64,000 nucleotides of DNA from Paenibacillus albiflavus. Lineage in GTDB: Bacteria; Bacillota; Bacilli; Paenibacillales; NBRC-103111. The DNA lies in contig NZ_SKFG01000001.1 in the NCBI RefSeq assembly GCF_004344915.1, positions 186,001 through 250,000 of the forward strand, read 5' to 3'. This document shows positions 7,758-16,339 of this stretch, in pieces; positions within the stretch are counted from its first letter, which is position 1, and each line of letters begins with the position of its first letter. Made by a program: the position numbers and the translations under genes. The notes beneath the pieces were generated by a model. It made no database searches and was not told the origin of the DNA. It saw only the letters and a program-made list of their open reading frames with translations.

Positions 7758-8546
7758 TTAAATAACAGGTTGTGCACGTTTAAGTGGGTGAATTCGAGGT
7801 GACTCTGAGCCATCTGCGAACTGCACGTCTGCATCTACACCATAAATATCACGAATCATCTCGGTCGTCAGTACTTTGCTAGGTTTCCCGTATTGAACGA
7901 GATTACCCTTTTGGATCACATAGATTTTATCGCTGTATACGCTTGCTTGATTTAGATCATGCAGCACCATCACAACGGTAATGCCAAGTTCCTGGTTCAA
8001 ATTCTTCACAAGCTCGAGCACTTCTAATTGATGTGCGATATCCAGATAAGTTGTAGGCTCATCGAGCAACAGAACCTTAGGTCTTTGAGCTAAAGCCATT
8101 GCGATCCATGCGCGCTGCGCCTCACCACCTGATAGAGACACAACTAACCTTTTGCGAAGAGGATGCAATGCAGTTTTCTCAATTGCCCAGTCCACAATTT
8201 CATAATCTTGATCAGAGAGACGTTCATACCACTTCTTATGAGGAAGACGACCGTAGGAAACAAGCTCCTCCACAGTCATATCTGCTGGTGTTTGATTCGA
8301 TTGGCATAACATGCACATAATTTGTGAGATTTGCTTGCTGTGCAGCGACTTAAGCTCTTGTCCCGCAATACATACACGCCCGCTCTCACATGGAATCATA
8401 CGGGAGATTCCCTTAAGTAACGTGGATTTACCTGAGCCATTCGGCCCTATTATCGTGACAATTTCACCTTCATTCACTTGAAATGTAAAGTTGTTAACGA
8501 TCTTATTGCCGTCATAGCTTATCGATAATCCTTCTGCAGCGAGCAT
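7758..8546 (-). CDS. hmuV: Heme/iron-complex ABC transporter ATP-binding protein
   Basis: 262 aa. FecE/HmuV-type ATPase: Walker A GPNGSGKST, Q-loop, signature LSGGEAQRAW, Walker B VLLLDEPTTYLD, and switch His in VMVLHDLNQA. The preferred ATG at 8546 lies one base after the permease stop TAA, with AAGG about 11 nt upstream; ATG codons at 8558/8555 would overlap the permease. It energises the FecCD permease upstream. The symbol follows the operon context with a HugZ-like gene; a siderophore substrate is not excluded. Confidence 0.85.
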   Translation of the reverse strand: MLAAEGLSISYDGNKIVNNFTFQVNEGEIVTIIGPNGSGKSTLLKGISRMIPCESGRVCIAGQELKSLHSKQISQIMCMLCQSNQTPADMTVEELVSYGRLPHKKWYERLSDQDYEIVDWAIEKTALHPLRKRLVVSLSGGEAQRAWIAMALAQRPKVLLLDEPTTYLDIAHQLEVLELVKNLNQELGITVVMVLHDLNQASVYSDKIYVIQKGNLVQYGKPSKVLTTEMIRDIYGVDADVQFADGSESPRIHPLKRAQPVI

Positions 8547-8547
8547 G

Positions 8548-9537
8548 TTAAACATCACCTTTTCTCATGAGATATAAGAAGTATGGCCCACCAGCAACTG
8601 CCATTACAATACCAGCAGGAATATCAAGTGGTGCGAAGAAAGTTCGACCAGCCGTATCTGCAACTAGTAGCACGAGTGCTCCTAGCCCAATGCTCATCGG
8701 AAGCGAATTGCGATAGTCTGATCCGACGATCATTCTTGCCATATGCGGAACAACAAGCCCAACAAAACCAACCATACCGACTGTCGATACTGACACAGCC
8801 GCAAGATATACAGCAATGAAGGATAAAACAATTCGAATTCGGTTAATATTTTCACCCAGATTAATCGCAGCTTGCTCTCCTAAACGAAGAATATTCACCT
8901 GTCTAATACAGAAAAGCGCTGCAATCCAACCTGCGATTGAATAGGGCATCATCACCATGACGTCAGGCATTCCCTTACCGGACATGCTTCCGTTTAACCA
9001 TTGTAATGCTGCTGGGAGCTTATCGCTGTATAGAATTGACAGGAGCGCTATAATTCCGCCAAAAACGGAGTTAACGGCAACACCAGAAAGAATGACCCTT
9101 ATAGGCGAAATTCCTCTCTTCTTCCAAGCTAAAGCATAAACCATTGCAGCAGCAATTGCGCCACCGACTATGGCAGCCACAGGTATGAAGGATGAATAGC
9201 TAGGTACAACTAACAGAATAAATAGTACAGAAACAGCTGCACCGCTCGATACCCCAGTTAACCCAGGGTCCGCGAGCGGATTATTCATGACAGCCTGCAA
9301 AAGTGAACCGGAGATAGCTAAGTTGGCACCAATGATTACTGCAAGCATTACTCTTGGGATCCGAATATCCCATACGATTGTATTCGATACTTCTACACCG
9401 TTACCGACGAGTGTATTCAGAATTTCTTTGGGTGAAATCCACACACTACCAAGTCCAATAGATAATATGATACCTACTACAAGAAGAATGAATGTGATGC
9501 CGATCGTAATTCCCTTTGTCTTCTTAACTTCTTGCAC
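8548..9537 (-). CDS. hmuU: FecCD-family iron/heme ABC transporter permease
   Basis: 329 aa with about nine to ten hydrophobic helices. FecCD landmarks are present: RIPRVMLAVIIGANLAISGSLLQAVMNNPLADPGLTGVSSGA near the N terminus and VGFVGLVVPHMARMIVGSDYR toward the C terminus, the loop that docks with the ATPase. It forms the channel of the heme or siderophore importer with the adjacent ATPase and lipoprotein. The next gene starts one base after its stop. Confidence 0.88.
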   Translation of the reverse strand: MQEVKKTKGITIGITFILLVVGIILSIGLGSVWISPKEILNTLVGNGVEVSNTIVWDIRIPRVMLAVIIGANLAISGSLLQAVMNNPLADPGLTGVSSGAAVSVLFILLVVPSYSSFIPVAAIVGGAIAAAMVYALAWKKRGISPIRVILSGVAVNSVFGGIIALLSILYSDKLPAALQWLNGSMSGKGMPDVMVMMPYSIAGWIAALFCIRQVNILRLGEQAAINLGENINRIRIVLSFIAVYLAAVSVSTVGMVGFVGLVVPHMARMIVGSDYRNSLPMSIGLGALVLLVADTAGRTFFAPLDIPAGIVMAVAGGPYFLYLMRKGDV

Positions 9538-9577
9538 TTGTCTTCCTCCAATTCGATGTAACGAAGCTTAATCGTGA

Positions 9578-10588
9578 TTATTGATATAATTTTTGAGCCA
9601 TTTCTGCGTAAGCATCTGGTGCTTTAACAATAGATGCTACACCGAACAGGTTATAATCAAGTGCGACAACTTTATTGTTCTTAAACGCATTCAATTTATC
9701 CCATGCGCCGTTCTTTTTCACTTCTTCTTCAAACTTCTTAATGGCTGTATCCGGATCACCATGTGATACCAGCATGATAACGTCAGGATTAGCAGAAACA
9801 ACATTCTCCATATTCAGTGCTATGTATGTTTCTTTAGATTTAAGAACATCTGATACGACGTTGGAAGCACCAAGCTTCTTCGCAATGCTGCCAGGGAATG
9901 TATTTTCGTTCATTAGCATAAAAGATTCGGCTGAACCGAATAAGAACATAACTTTTGGTGCTGGTTTATCTTTGGATAATTGAACTGCTGCTTGTTCTTG
10001 TTGATCCAGTCTTGCGAATAGATCAACAGCCTTTTGCTCTTGTTTAAATACTCGGCTCATGACAACCGTTGCTAATTTAAGATCTTCAAGTGAATCTGAT
10101 GGAAGGTAAGCTGTTTTGAGAGAAGCGGGTTTGAAAATCTTCTCCAAGCTGTCTTTGATGGAGACAGGTCCAACAATGATGTCTGGTTGAAGCTTGGTAA
10201 TTTGCTCAACATCAGGTTTGAGCGCAGAACCGATTTTAGCAACGTCTTTAAGACCATCCGGCAATGCGATCGTAGACGTTGGTACACCTATAGGCTTTAC
10301 GTCTAATTCATTGAGAATTTCTGCCATAGCCACAGATGCACTTACCACCTTCGTAGGCATATCGGAACCGAACTGAGCCATCAATTCGGATGCTGCTTTC
10401 TCATCAACCGTAAATTGTGGTGCTTTGCTTGCTTCAGGTGTAGCTGTTGCTACAGGAGCAGGAGTTTGAATAGCTGCTGGTGTTGCAGTTGCTGCAGTTT
10501 GCTGAGAAGCTTGGCTTCCACATCCTACTGTTGCAGTTAATAGAGCTAATCCAAGAACAATACCCTTTTTACTAGACAATACTTTCAT
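9578..10588 (-). CDS. hmuT: Heme/iron-complex ABC transporter substrate-binding lipoprotein
   Basis: 336 aa from ATG 10588. A lipoprotein signal ends ALLTATVGCGSQ, so Cys anchors it to the outer face of the membrane. A Thr/Ala/Pro-rich linker follows, then a helical-backbone TroA/FecB-like fold (PTKVVSASVAMAEILNELDVKPIGV, LQPDIIVGPVS). First gene of the hmu operon. An upstream GTG at 10603 is less likely, since it lies within the RBS region AGGTGG. Regulation is by the Fur box at 10628-10642. Confidence 0.86.
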   Translation of the reverse strand: MKVLSSKKGIVLGLALLTATVGCGSQASQQTAATATPAAIQTPAPVATATPEASKAPQFTVDEKAASELMAQFGSDMPTKVVSASVAMAEILNELDVKPIGVPTSTIALPDGLKDVAKIGSALKPDVEQITKLQPDIIVGPVSIKDSLEKIFKPASLKTAYLPSDSLEDLKLATVVMSRVFKQEQKAVDLFARLDQQEQAAVQLSKDKPAPKVMFLFGSAESFMLMNENTFPGSIAKKLGASNVVSDVLKSKETYIALNMENVVSANPDVIMLVSHGDPDTAIKKFEEEVKKNGAWDKLNAFKNNKVVALDYNLFGVASIVKAPDAYAEMAQKLYQ

Positions 10589-10619
10589 ATCGTTTGATCC
10601 CACCTATAAATGTTATATG

Positions 10620-10648
10620 ATTATAAATGATAATGATTATCAATATCA
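10620..10648 (-). promoter_or_regulatory. Fur box and -10 of the heme operon
   Basis: TGATAATGATTATCA at 10628-10642 is a perfect 7-1-7 Fur box. A TATAAT (-10) lies next to it at 10625-10620 on the minus strand, so Fur would cover the promoter spacer and -35 region (weak TGATAT). Predicts repression when iron is plentiful. Confidence 0.85.
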
Positions 10649-10792
10649 TTAGTAACTTTATAACATGAATAGCCTGACAATTACAACATGTATTTTTAAA
10701 TTTTTAAAAAAGTAACATCATTTCTTTTTTTGCTACAAATTAACCAATTTATGATCTAACATTTCTTGTATTCTACTAATCCAACGCAAATA

Positions 10793-10823
10793 AGCCCGTT
10801 ATTATGTACTATAATAACAGGCT
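10793..10823 (-). terminator. Terminator-like hairpin after the Fur-controlled orphan gene
   Basis: Arms AGCCCGTTATTA and TAATAACAGGCT pair with one mismatch around a 7-nt loop, 35 bp beyond the stop at 10859. The U-run after it is broken (TTATTT). Confidence 0.6.
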
Positions 10824-10858
10824 GATTAACTATGAAATTACTCCTCTAGAGTTCAGGA

Positions 10859-11548
10859 TTAATGATAAATATGACGCACTCCATATCCCTCGCGCATCGA
10901 ACCAATTAATAGATTCAAATAGTCCAGCGACGCCTGAATCTTGCTAAAATCAGGGGTGAATGTATAGGACTTGCCATTCAATAAAGATACGGCTTCAATT
11001 CGATCAGGTATATGATCAAAAGCTAGGTACGAGAAAACCGTACTCATATGGAAGTATGCCTGAATTACATCAGGCTCATCCGTTACAAAATATTTGCGAA
11101 GCAAGAAAGAATCATCCTTCTTTTCGATTAAATGAAACATGATCGAAAGCTCAAGCTCCAATTCCTCTACATGCACTGACATGGATTCAGCGTATAGTGA
11201 CACAGCATTCTTGTGACTATGATTTTGTAAAAATTGCATGAGATACTTCGTAGAGATCCGTTTGACCTGCCGATAATGATGTAAGGAATCAAATCGATCG
11301 ATATCATTAGTCCACACCTCATCCACGCAATCCATAATGAATGCTGGTGTTCTCGCTTCTTCAGGCATGGATTGATACGATCTGATCACCTGATCAACTG
11401 AGAACTGAGTAAGCTGCCTCCAAGACTCTGTATGCGATCCACTACAAATTCGATAATAACAGCCTGAGCATCGAACATACTGTTCAATCTCGACATCACG
11501 CATAAGCTGGGGCATTTCAACTTCTCTTACTAGTTCAGGTTTCAACAC
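10859..11548 (-). CDS. Fur-regulated protein of unknown function with CxxCx5C motif
   Basis: 229 aa from GTG 11548, chosen because RBS GGAGTGG lies at 11562-11556 with 7-nt spacing and because a Fur-boxed promoter occupies 11577-11629. The longest ORF (to 11644) would start upstream of that promoter and cannot be the product. Near the N terminus RCSGCYYRICSG offers three cysteines that could bind iron or an Fe-S cluster. The rest is helical with no signal peptide. No family was recognised. It stands as a single gene between the heme operon and a TetR operon, with strong iron control. Confidence 0.7.
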   Translation of the reverse strand: MLKPELVREVEMPQLMRDVEIEQYVRCSGCYYRICSGSHTESWRQLTQFSVDQVIRSYQSMPEEARTPAFIMDCVDEVWTNDIDRFDSLHHYRQVKRISTKYLMQFLQNHSHKNAVSLYAESMSVHVEELELELSIMFHLIEKKDDSFLLRKYFVTDEPDVIQAYFHMSTVFSYLAFDHIPDRIEAVSLLNGKSYTFTPDFSKIQASLDYLNLLIGSMREGYGVRHIYH

Positions 11549-11576
11549 GTATCGTCCACTCCGTTTCTCGTTAAGT

Positions 11577-11629
11577 TGATAATGATTATCAATCACTCGA
11601 ATGATAACGATTATCAATCCAAGTGTCAA
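11577..11629 (-). promoter_or_regulatory. Promoter with two Fur boxes
   Basis: -35 TTGACA (11629-11624), 17-bp spacer, -10 TATCAT (11606-11601) on the minus strand. A Fur box with one arm mismatch, TGATAACGATTATCA (11602-11616), overlaps the -10, and a perfect box, TGATAATGATTATCA (11577-11591), lies just downstream. Confidence 0.85.
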
Positions 11630-11653
11630 TACTTTTTTTATCAAATAGCTAAT

Positions 11654-12223
11654 CTATTCTTTAACCGAGCGTATTCCAACGAGAAATATATGCAGCATCT
11701 GCTTAATGCTTACATCTAGATCTAAAGGAATCCCAAAGCCGCCTTTAGCTTCTAACGATGCGAATCCATGTAACAAGCTCCGTAAACCACGTGTCGTATG
11801 GATCGCCGCGTCTCCCTCAATTCCGTAGGATTGTAATACGCGAGTGAAAATATGGACGATATCACTTCCTAATTGCTGCAGCCTATCATCCTCATTCCCT
11901 GGTGCTGGAAGTGTTGCTTCATATAAACCTGGATGCTTCCGAACAAAAGCAATATAAGCATCAGCAATCGAATAGATCGCGTCATCTTCAGATCGGCCAA
12001 TAGCTGCATTCATTAAACTGCCTCGCAGCTCCTCTAATCCATGAATGGCAAGCTCTATTCGCAAGCCAGGTAATCCATCGAAATGATTATATAAAGATGG
12101 TGGGCGGATGTTCAGTTTTTTGGCAAGTGTAGCGAGCGTTACTGCTTCTAACCCAAGTGCATCTGCAATGTCAACAGCAGCCTTAATGATCGTTGTCATA
12201 TCTAATCCAATTCTCGGTGACAT
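11654..12223 (-). CDS. TetR family transcriptional regulator
   Basis: 189 aa. The N-terminal helix-turn-helix is VTLATLAKKLNIRPPSLYNHFDGLPGLRIEL; the C-terminal half resembles the TetR_C_33/WHG-type ligand domain (IHTTRGLRSLLHGFASLEAKGGFG). It follows the metallo-hydrolase gene by 6 bp in one operon. Two perfect inverted repeats at the operon promoter are the probable operators, so it likely represses itself and the hydrolase until a ligand binds. Confidence 0.88.
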   Translation of the reverse strand: MSPRIGLDMTTIIKAAVDIADALGLEAVTLATLAKKLNIRPPSLYNHFDGLPGLRIELAIHGLEELRGSLMNAAIGRSEDDAIYSIADAYIAFVRKHPGLYEATLPAPGNEDDRLQQLGSDIVHIFTRVLQSYGIEGDAAIHTTRGLRSLLHGFASLEAKGGFGIPLDLDVSIKQMLHIFLVGIRSVKE

Positions 12224-12229
12224 TCTTCC

Positions 12230-12958
12230 TTACACCCCTTTCAACTTCAATGCAGCTTGATTACGCATAGCTTTGGCAATAGCATCCTTAAGCGCTTGCT
12301 CCGGATTTACAAGCAAATTCCCATGACCTACGGCAAGCAAAGTAGGCTTATGTTGGGCCAATTTCATCGCGCTCTCAATAGCGACTTCCTTATTCCATGT
12401 AGCCATAGCTGGAAAAGGAAATAAAGGAACAAGCTGCCCCGATACGGCAATCCCGCCTCTTATTTGAATCGCGTCACCTGCGATCATAGCATGATCTCGT
12501 GTATCCAGAAAAGCCATCGAACCTGGCGTATGCCCTGGAGTCGCTATCGCAAGTAATGAACCAAATCGATCTCCATCTTGAAGCAATACATCTGGCCTGG
12601 TTGTCACATTCTTCGGCACACTGCCCTTGATCGGCAAATTACCTTCATTGGCTTCTAAGGATGAATCTCCTGCAAGCAGCTTTGCATCTCGCTTCGAAAT
12701 ATACACTTTCGCATCAGGTAACAATTGCTTCAAGCCATCTAAAGCACCAACATGATCACCATGCGCATGTGTGAGTACGATACGTGTAATGGGTTTGCCA
12801 ATCTTACTGGCAGCTTTCATAATCCCCTTCACACTGTATGGCATCGCTGCATCAATCAAAGTTAAGCTATCTTCTTCCTCTACAAGATAACAATTAACGG
12901 GAAAAAATCTCGGCATAAAAGTAAGTTGGTAAACATTGTTGTGTTTGATTGTTCTCAT
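12230..12958 (-). CDS. MBL-fold metallo-hydrolase
   Basis: 242 aa. The metallo-beta-lactamase zinc motif is THAHGDHVGALDGL near residue 62-75, with further ligands in ATPGHTPGSMAF, AGDA and the late GHGN. This is the glyoxalase II/YcbL-like branch of hydrolases that may act on thioesters, lactones or similar bonds. It is cotranscribed with a TetR regulator and is the likely detoxification target of that system. The substrate is unknown. Confidence 0.88.
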   Translation of the reverse strand: MRTIKHNNVYQLTFMPRFFPVNCYLVEEEDSLTLIDAAMPYSVKGIMKAASKIGKPITRIVLTHAHGDHVGALDGLKQLLPDAKVYISKRDAKLLAGDSSLEANEGNLPIKGSVPKNVTTRPDVLLQDGDRFGSLLAIATPGHTPGSMAFLDTRDHAMIAGDAIQIRGGIAVSGQLVPLFPFPAMATWNKEVAIESAMKLAQHKPTLLAVGHGNLLVNPEQALKDAIAKAMRNQAALKLKGV

Positions 12959-12980
12959 TTAAATAACCCCCATAGCCTAT

Positions 12981-13030
12981 AAACTAATATCGTTAGTTTT
13001 ATATTAACTAATACCATTAGTTTTTGTCAA
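12981..13030 (-). promoter_or_regulatory. Promoter with two palindromic TetR operators
   Basis: -35 TTGACA (13030-13025), 18-bp spacer, -10 TAATAT (13006-13001) on the minus strand. One operator, AACTAA-N5-TTAGTT (13006-13022), fills the spacer. The other, AAACTAA-N5-TTAGTTT (12981-12999), covers the transcription start. Centres are 24 bp apart. The match of two identical half-site designs next to a TetR gene is strong. Confidence 0.82.
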
Positions 13031-13112
13031 GCAGTAAATTTATTGCAACTTTCGGTTAATCTATACGTATACAAATCACTAACTAACTTCCTATAAACAG
13101 GAGTGAATGTCT

Positions 13113-13352
13113 ATGGATTTTGGCTTGTATGTTATGCTCTCGCTAGTTGTACCCATACTAGTCCTGCTAGGAATAATCATTGTCAAGATGATAAAAGGCA
13201 AGCAGCTGCCAAGCAGCCACTATACCCCCTTCGATTACATTACAGGTCAGGCTCCATCTGAGTTTCATGAAGAAAAAGAAGATAAGGAAGATCAAGATGA
13301 TGAAGGCGAGCAATATAAGAAACATAAGAAGTTTCGTTATCGTATTCGCTGA
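13113..13352 (+). CDS. Small membrane protein with charged tail (DUF3951-like)
   Basis: 79 aa from ATG 13113, which has AGGAG nine bases upstream; an ATG two codons earlier is too close to it. One transmembrane helix (residues 5-27), then YTPFDYITGQ, an acidic stretch FHEEKEDKEDQDDEGE and a basic end KKHKKFRYRIR. The YTPFD-TGQ-FHEE order resembles small Bacillus/Paenibacillus membrane proteins of the DUF3951 group, but this is from memory. Function unknown. It stands alone, divergent from the MBL operon and convergent with kdp. Confidence 0.7.
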   Translation: MDFGLYVMLSLVVPILVLLGIIIVKMIKGKQLPSSHYTPFDYITGQAPSEFHEEKEDKEDQDDEGEQYKKHKKFRYRIR

Positions 13353-13381
13353 TCAAACCCTTATAACGCACGTTTCTGCAG

Positions 13382-15685
13382 TCAATGAATGAGTAAAATA
13401 TCCATGTGACGTCCATAGCGCAGAATCGTGCGTTCAACTGTGTTCGGTGACCATTTATCACGAAATGAATGATTGGACTGACCTATAATCATCTGTGTAC
13501 TTTCATAACGATTTGCTTGGTCCAGCATGATTCGACCAATCGATTTTCTACTTCCCGCTTCAATAATCTCAAATGCCCCACCTAAACGCACCGTTAATTG
13601 CTGTAACAGGTCTGCTCGTTTCCTCTTCTCATCCGAAAGCGGTTCTCCAGTATGAATGTAATTTACATGCCAATCCGCCTTAAGTCTGTAAGCAATCCGG
13701 AATCCATGGCGAATTAATCGTTCTGAGTTAGCCCCCAAAGTAACACCGACGAATATCGTTTCCTTTCTTCTCCATGGTCCTCGAAGCGAACTATCCCGCT
13801 CCCATGCTTCAAGTCGTTCATCTACATCATCCGCGATTTCTCTTAACGACAACTCTCTTAGTGCAATCAAATTCCCAGTTCGAAAAAAATGATTCAATGC
13901 TTGATCAATTTTATCCGCACTATAGATCTTGCCTTCCTTCATCCGCTGCTGCAAGGAATTCGGAGATACATCAATGAGCTGGGCCTCATCAGCTAAACGC
14001 AATACATGGTCAGGCACCGTTTCACGTACACGAACCCCTGTAATTTGTTCAACTGCATCATTCAAACTCTCCAAATGCTGCACATTCATCGTAGATACGA
14101 CTGAGATTCCCGCATTCAATAGTTCAATAATATCTTCATAACGTTTCTTATTTGTTGATCCAGGCACATTCGTGTGCGCTAATTCATCAACGAGTACAAC
14201 CTCTGGATTTCGTTCAATGATCGCTTGTACATCCATGTCTTCTAGCTTCGTTCCATGATATAGAATTTGGGCTCTTGGAATAAGCTTTAGTGCCCCGATC
14301 TGCTCGGTTGTTTCTGCACGCTCATGCGTTTCAAGCAAACCGATCATGACATCGATTCCTTTCTTCAGCAAATCATTGCCTTCACGCAGCATCGCATACG
14401 TCTTCCCCACACCTGGTGCTGCTCCAATATAAACTTTCAATTGACCTCGCTTCATTTTACTGATATTCTCTTCAACCTGCTTATGCGTTAATCTGCGATA
14501 TGCGTCTTCAGGCTGTTTAGTCCGAGTATGTCTAACAGGGAGTATACGCTCCCCGTTAGATCTTGCTCGATCAGCTACCACATATAAATCGACTAACTTA
14601 GCTTTACGCAGAATACGATTGACGATTGAGCCTTGCCAGATCTCCTGCCAACGGCTCTGTCTCGATTGTCCCAGTACAATTCGGGTAACATGATGATGCT
14701 TAGCGTAATTCAGCAATACTTCAGGCAATTTGCGTTTATGCGTGATTGGTACTTCTTCAAAGCTTGCTTCGATCTTCTTTATTAGTTTCAATATTGAGCG
14801 TTTGAACGACGCCTCTTCCTTCGATAATTCTGCATGAGGTCGTGCAAAATTAACGACGTACAAATCACCATTCAATCGTTTGGCAATTTGATAACCGCGC
14901 AGAATATGAATTGAACCATTCCAATGATATTGTGCAGAGACAAGAATGCGTTCTGCAGCCTGTGGTGCATCGATGAGCCCATTCTCCTCCTGATACTTCT
15001 TGAGTGAATCATTCACATCTTCCGCTACTAGTCGAAGTGCTAACTCACGCAGCTTGCCAATATTCCCGATTTGATAGACAGATCGTCCCTGATTCTTATT
15101 CAAGACACCTTCGGATAAACGATCTAGTATTTTCTCAGGTGTAACATCAATCAATCTGACCTCATCTGCTAGCTCTAATGTATCAGAGGGAACTGTCTCT
15201 TCTACATAGATGCCTGTCAACTTGCGGGCAGCTTCTTTGATACTTTCAAGCTCATATACGTTAAGCGTAGTAATGACACTAATACCACGGGCAAGCAAGA
15301 ATTTAATATCTTCTAATCGTGTAGGAAACTTTGCTTCCTTCCGATTTCGATGTGCAAGACCATCAACAAGCACAACCTCGGGGTTGCGTTCGAGAAGACC
15401 ATCTAAATTAAGATCTTTCTGAAGCACATCCCCCTTAGTCCAATGAATGCTAGGAACTCGCTCTATATCTCCAAGCTGTTCGATCGTTTCGGGACGACTC
15501 ATTGTAGACACCGCACAGATTACCACATCAATTCCATGCTGTTTCAGATGCTGTCCTTCTCGAAGCATATGATAGGTTTTGCCCACTCCACTTACAGCTC
15601 CAATGTAAATTTTAAGTTTACCTTGATGAAGCTTTGAGATCGATAATAGGATTTCCTCTGGTGTCTTACGTTTAAAGCTATCCAC
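13382..15685 (-). CDS. Tandem KdpD sensor-module protein without kinase domain
   Basis: 767 aa, GTG start with AAGGGG upstream. It is two copies of the KdpD N-terminal input module. Copy 1 (about 1-390) has Walker A GAVSGVGKT at 29-37 but a changed second motif, DGLAHRN (108-114), plus a Usp-like domain. Copy 2 (398-767) has GAAPGVGKT (421-429), the conserved DELAHTNVPG (500-509) and another Usp-like domain (from about 640). No transmembrane four-helix region, H-box or ATPase kinase domain follows, so it cannot autophosphorylate. Kinase-less KdpD N-terminal proteins are known in some bacteria, but a fused double copy is unusual. It is one base after kdpC. The SxS-FTAxY c-di-AMP motif of staphylococcal KdpD is not apparent. 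Confidence 0.85.
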   Translation of the reverse strand: MDSFKRKTPEEILLSISKLHQGKLKIYIGAVSGVGKTYHMLREGQHLKQHGIDVVICAVSTMSRPETIEQLGDIERVPSIHWTKGDVLQKDLNLDGLLERNPEVVLVDGLAHRNRKEAKFPTRLEDIKFLLARGISVITTLNVYELESIKEAARKLTGIYVEETVPSDTLELADEVRLIDVTPEKILDRLSEGVLNKNQGRSVYQIGNIGKLRELALRLVAEDVNDSLKKYQEENGLIDAPQAAERILVSAQYHWNGSIHILRGYQIAKRLNGDLYVVNFARPHAELSKEEASFKRSILKLIKKIEASFEEVPITHKRKLPEVLLNYAKHHHVTRIVLGQSRQSRWQEIWQGSIVNRILRKAKLVDLYVVADRARSNGERILPVRHTRTKQPEDAYRRLTHKQVEENISKMKRGQLKVYIGAAPGVGKTYAMLREGNDLLKKGIDVMIGLLETHERAETTEQIGALKLIPRAQILYHGTKLEDMDVQAIIERNPEVVLVDELAHTNVPGSTNKKRYEDIIELLNAGISVVSTMNVQHLESLNDAVEQITGVRVRETVPDHVLRLADEAQLIDVSPNSLQQRMKEGKIYSADKIDQALNHFFRTGNLIALRELSLREIADDVDERLEAWERDSSLRGPWRRKETIFVGVTLGANSERLIRHGFRIAYRLKADWHVNYIHTGEPLSDEKRKRADLLQQLTVRLGGAFEIIEAGSRKSIGRIMLDQANRYESTQMIIGQSNHSFRDKWSPNTVERTILRYGRHMDILLIH

Positions 15686-15686
15686 T

Positions 15687-16313
15687 TTACTTGCCCCTTT
15701 GCATTAAGACATCAAGCGCCAAATTCAACTGCAATACATGAACCCTTTCTTCTCCAAACAAACCTAGACTCCTTCCTGTTGTGTGCTCTTTTACAAGCTG
15801 TTTAAGCTGCTCCTCCGATATACCGGTTAAAGCCGATATACGCGGAACTTGCACGAATGCTGATGCTGGGCTGATATCTGGATCAAGTCCAGATGCTGAA
15901 TTCGTCAGTAGATCCACTGGTACTTGATCAATTGGCACTGCAGGATTATTGCTTTTCCAATCTTCAATGGATTGCTTTATTCTATCAATGAGTGCAGGAT
16001 TTGATGGCCCGTAGTTATTACTGCCTGATGCCGCTGCATTGTAGTCAATACTGGATACGCGACCGTGAAAATACTTCTGATCCTTAAAGCTTTGACCAAT
16101 TAGCTCCGAACCGATGACTATACCACTGCTGTTCTTAACAAGGCTGCCATTTGCACGATCAGGCATAAGAAGCTGGGCAATACCTGTTGATACAAGGGGA
16201 TATAGAATGCCACATAACAAGATAAGCAATACACATAACCGAATGACGATGAATAGATAGGAACCTTTTGACTCTGTAGCTTGAACTGTTGCTTGATTTG
16301 CTGTTTGAACCAT
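15687..16313 (-). CDS. kdpC: Potassium-transporting ATPase subunit KdpC
   Basis: 208 aa from ATG 16313, with GGAAGG ten bases upstream; the longest ORF adds twelve residues that overlap kdpB. One N-terminal membrane helix ([28 protein letters not shown]), then the periplasmic-side domain with [37 protein letters not shown] and [22 protein letters not shown], all typical of KdpC. It is the accessory subunit of the KdpFABC pump and stabilises ATP-dependent high-affinity K+ uptake. Confidence 0.96.
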   Translation of the reverse strand: MVQTANQATVQATESKGSYLFIVIRLCVLLILLCGILYPLVSTGIAQLLMPDRANGSLVKNSSGIVIGSELIGQSFKDQKYFHGRVSSIDYNAAASGSNNYGPSNPALIDRIKQSIEDWKSNNPAVPIDQVPVDLLTNSASGLDPDISPASAFVQVPRISALTGISEEQLKQLVKEHTTGRSLGLFGEERVHVLQLNLALDVLMQRGK

Positions 16314-16339
16314 AACTCTCATTCCTTCCTTATATCCAT

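Noticed and set aside
13382..15685. A complete KdpD kinase
   Set aside because: No H-box, N-box or membrane segment is present in any part; the end of the protein is a Usp-like domain.
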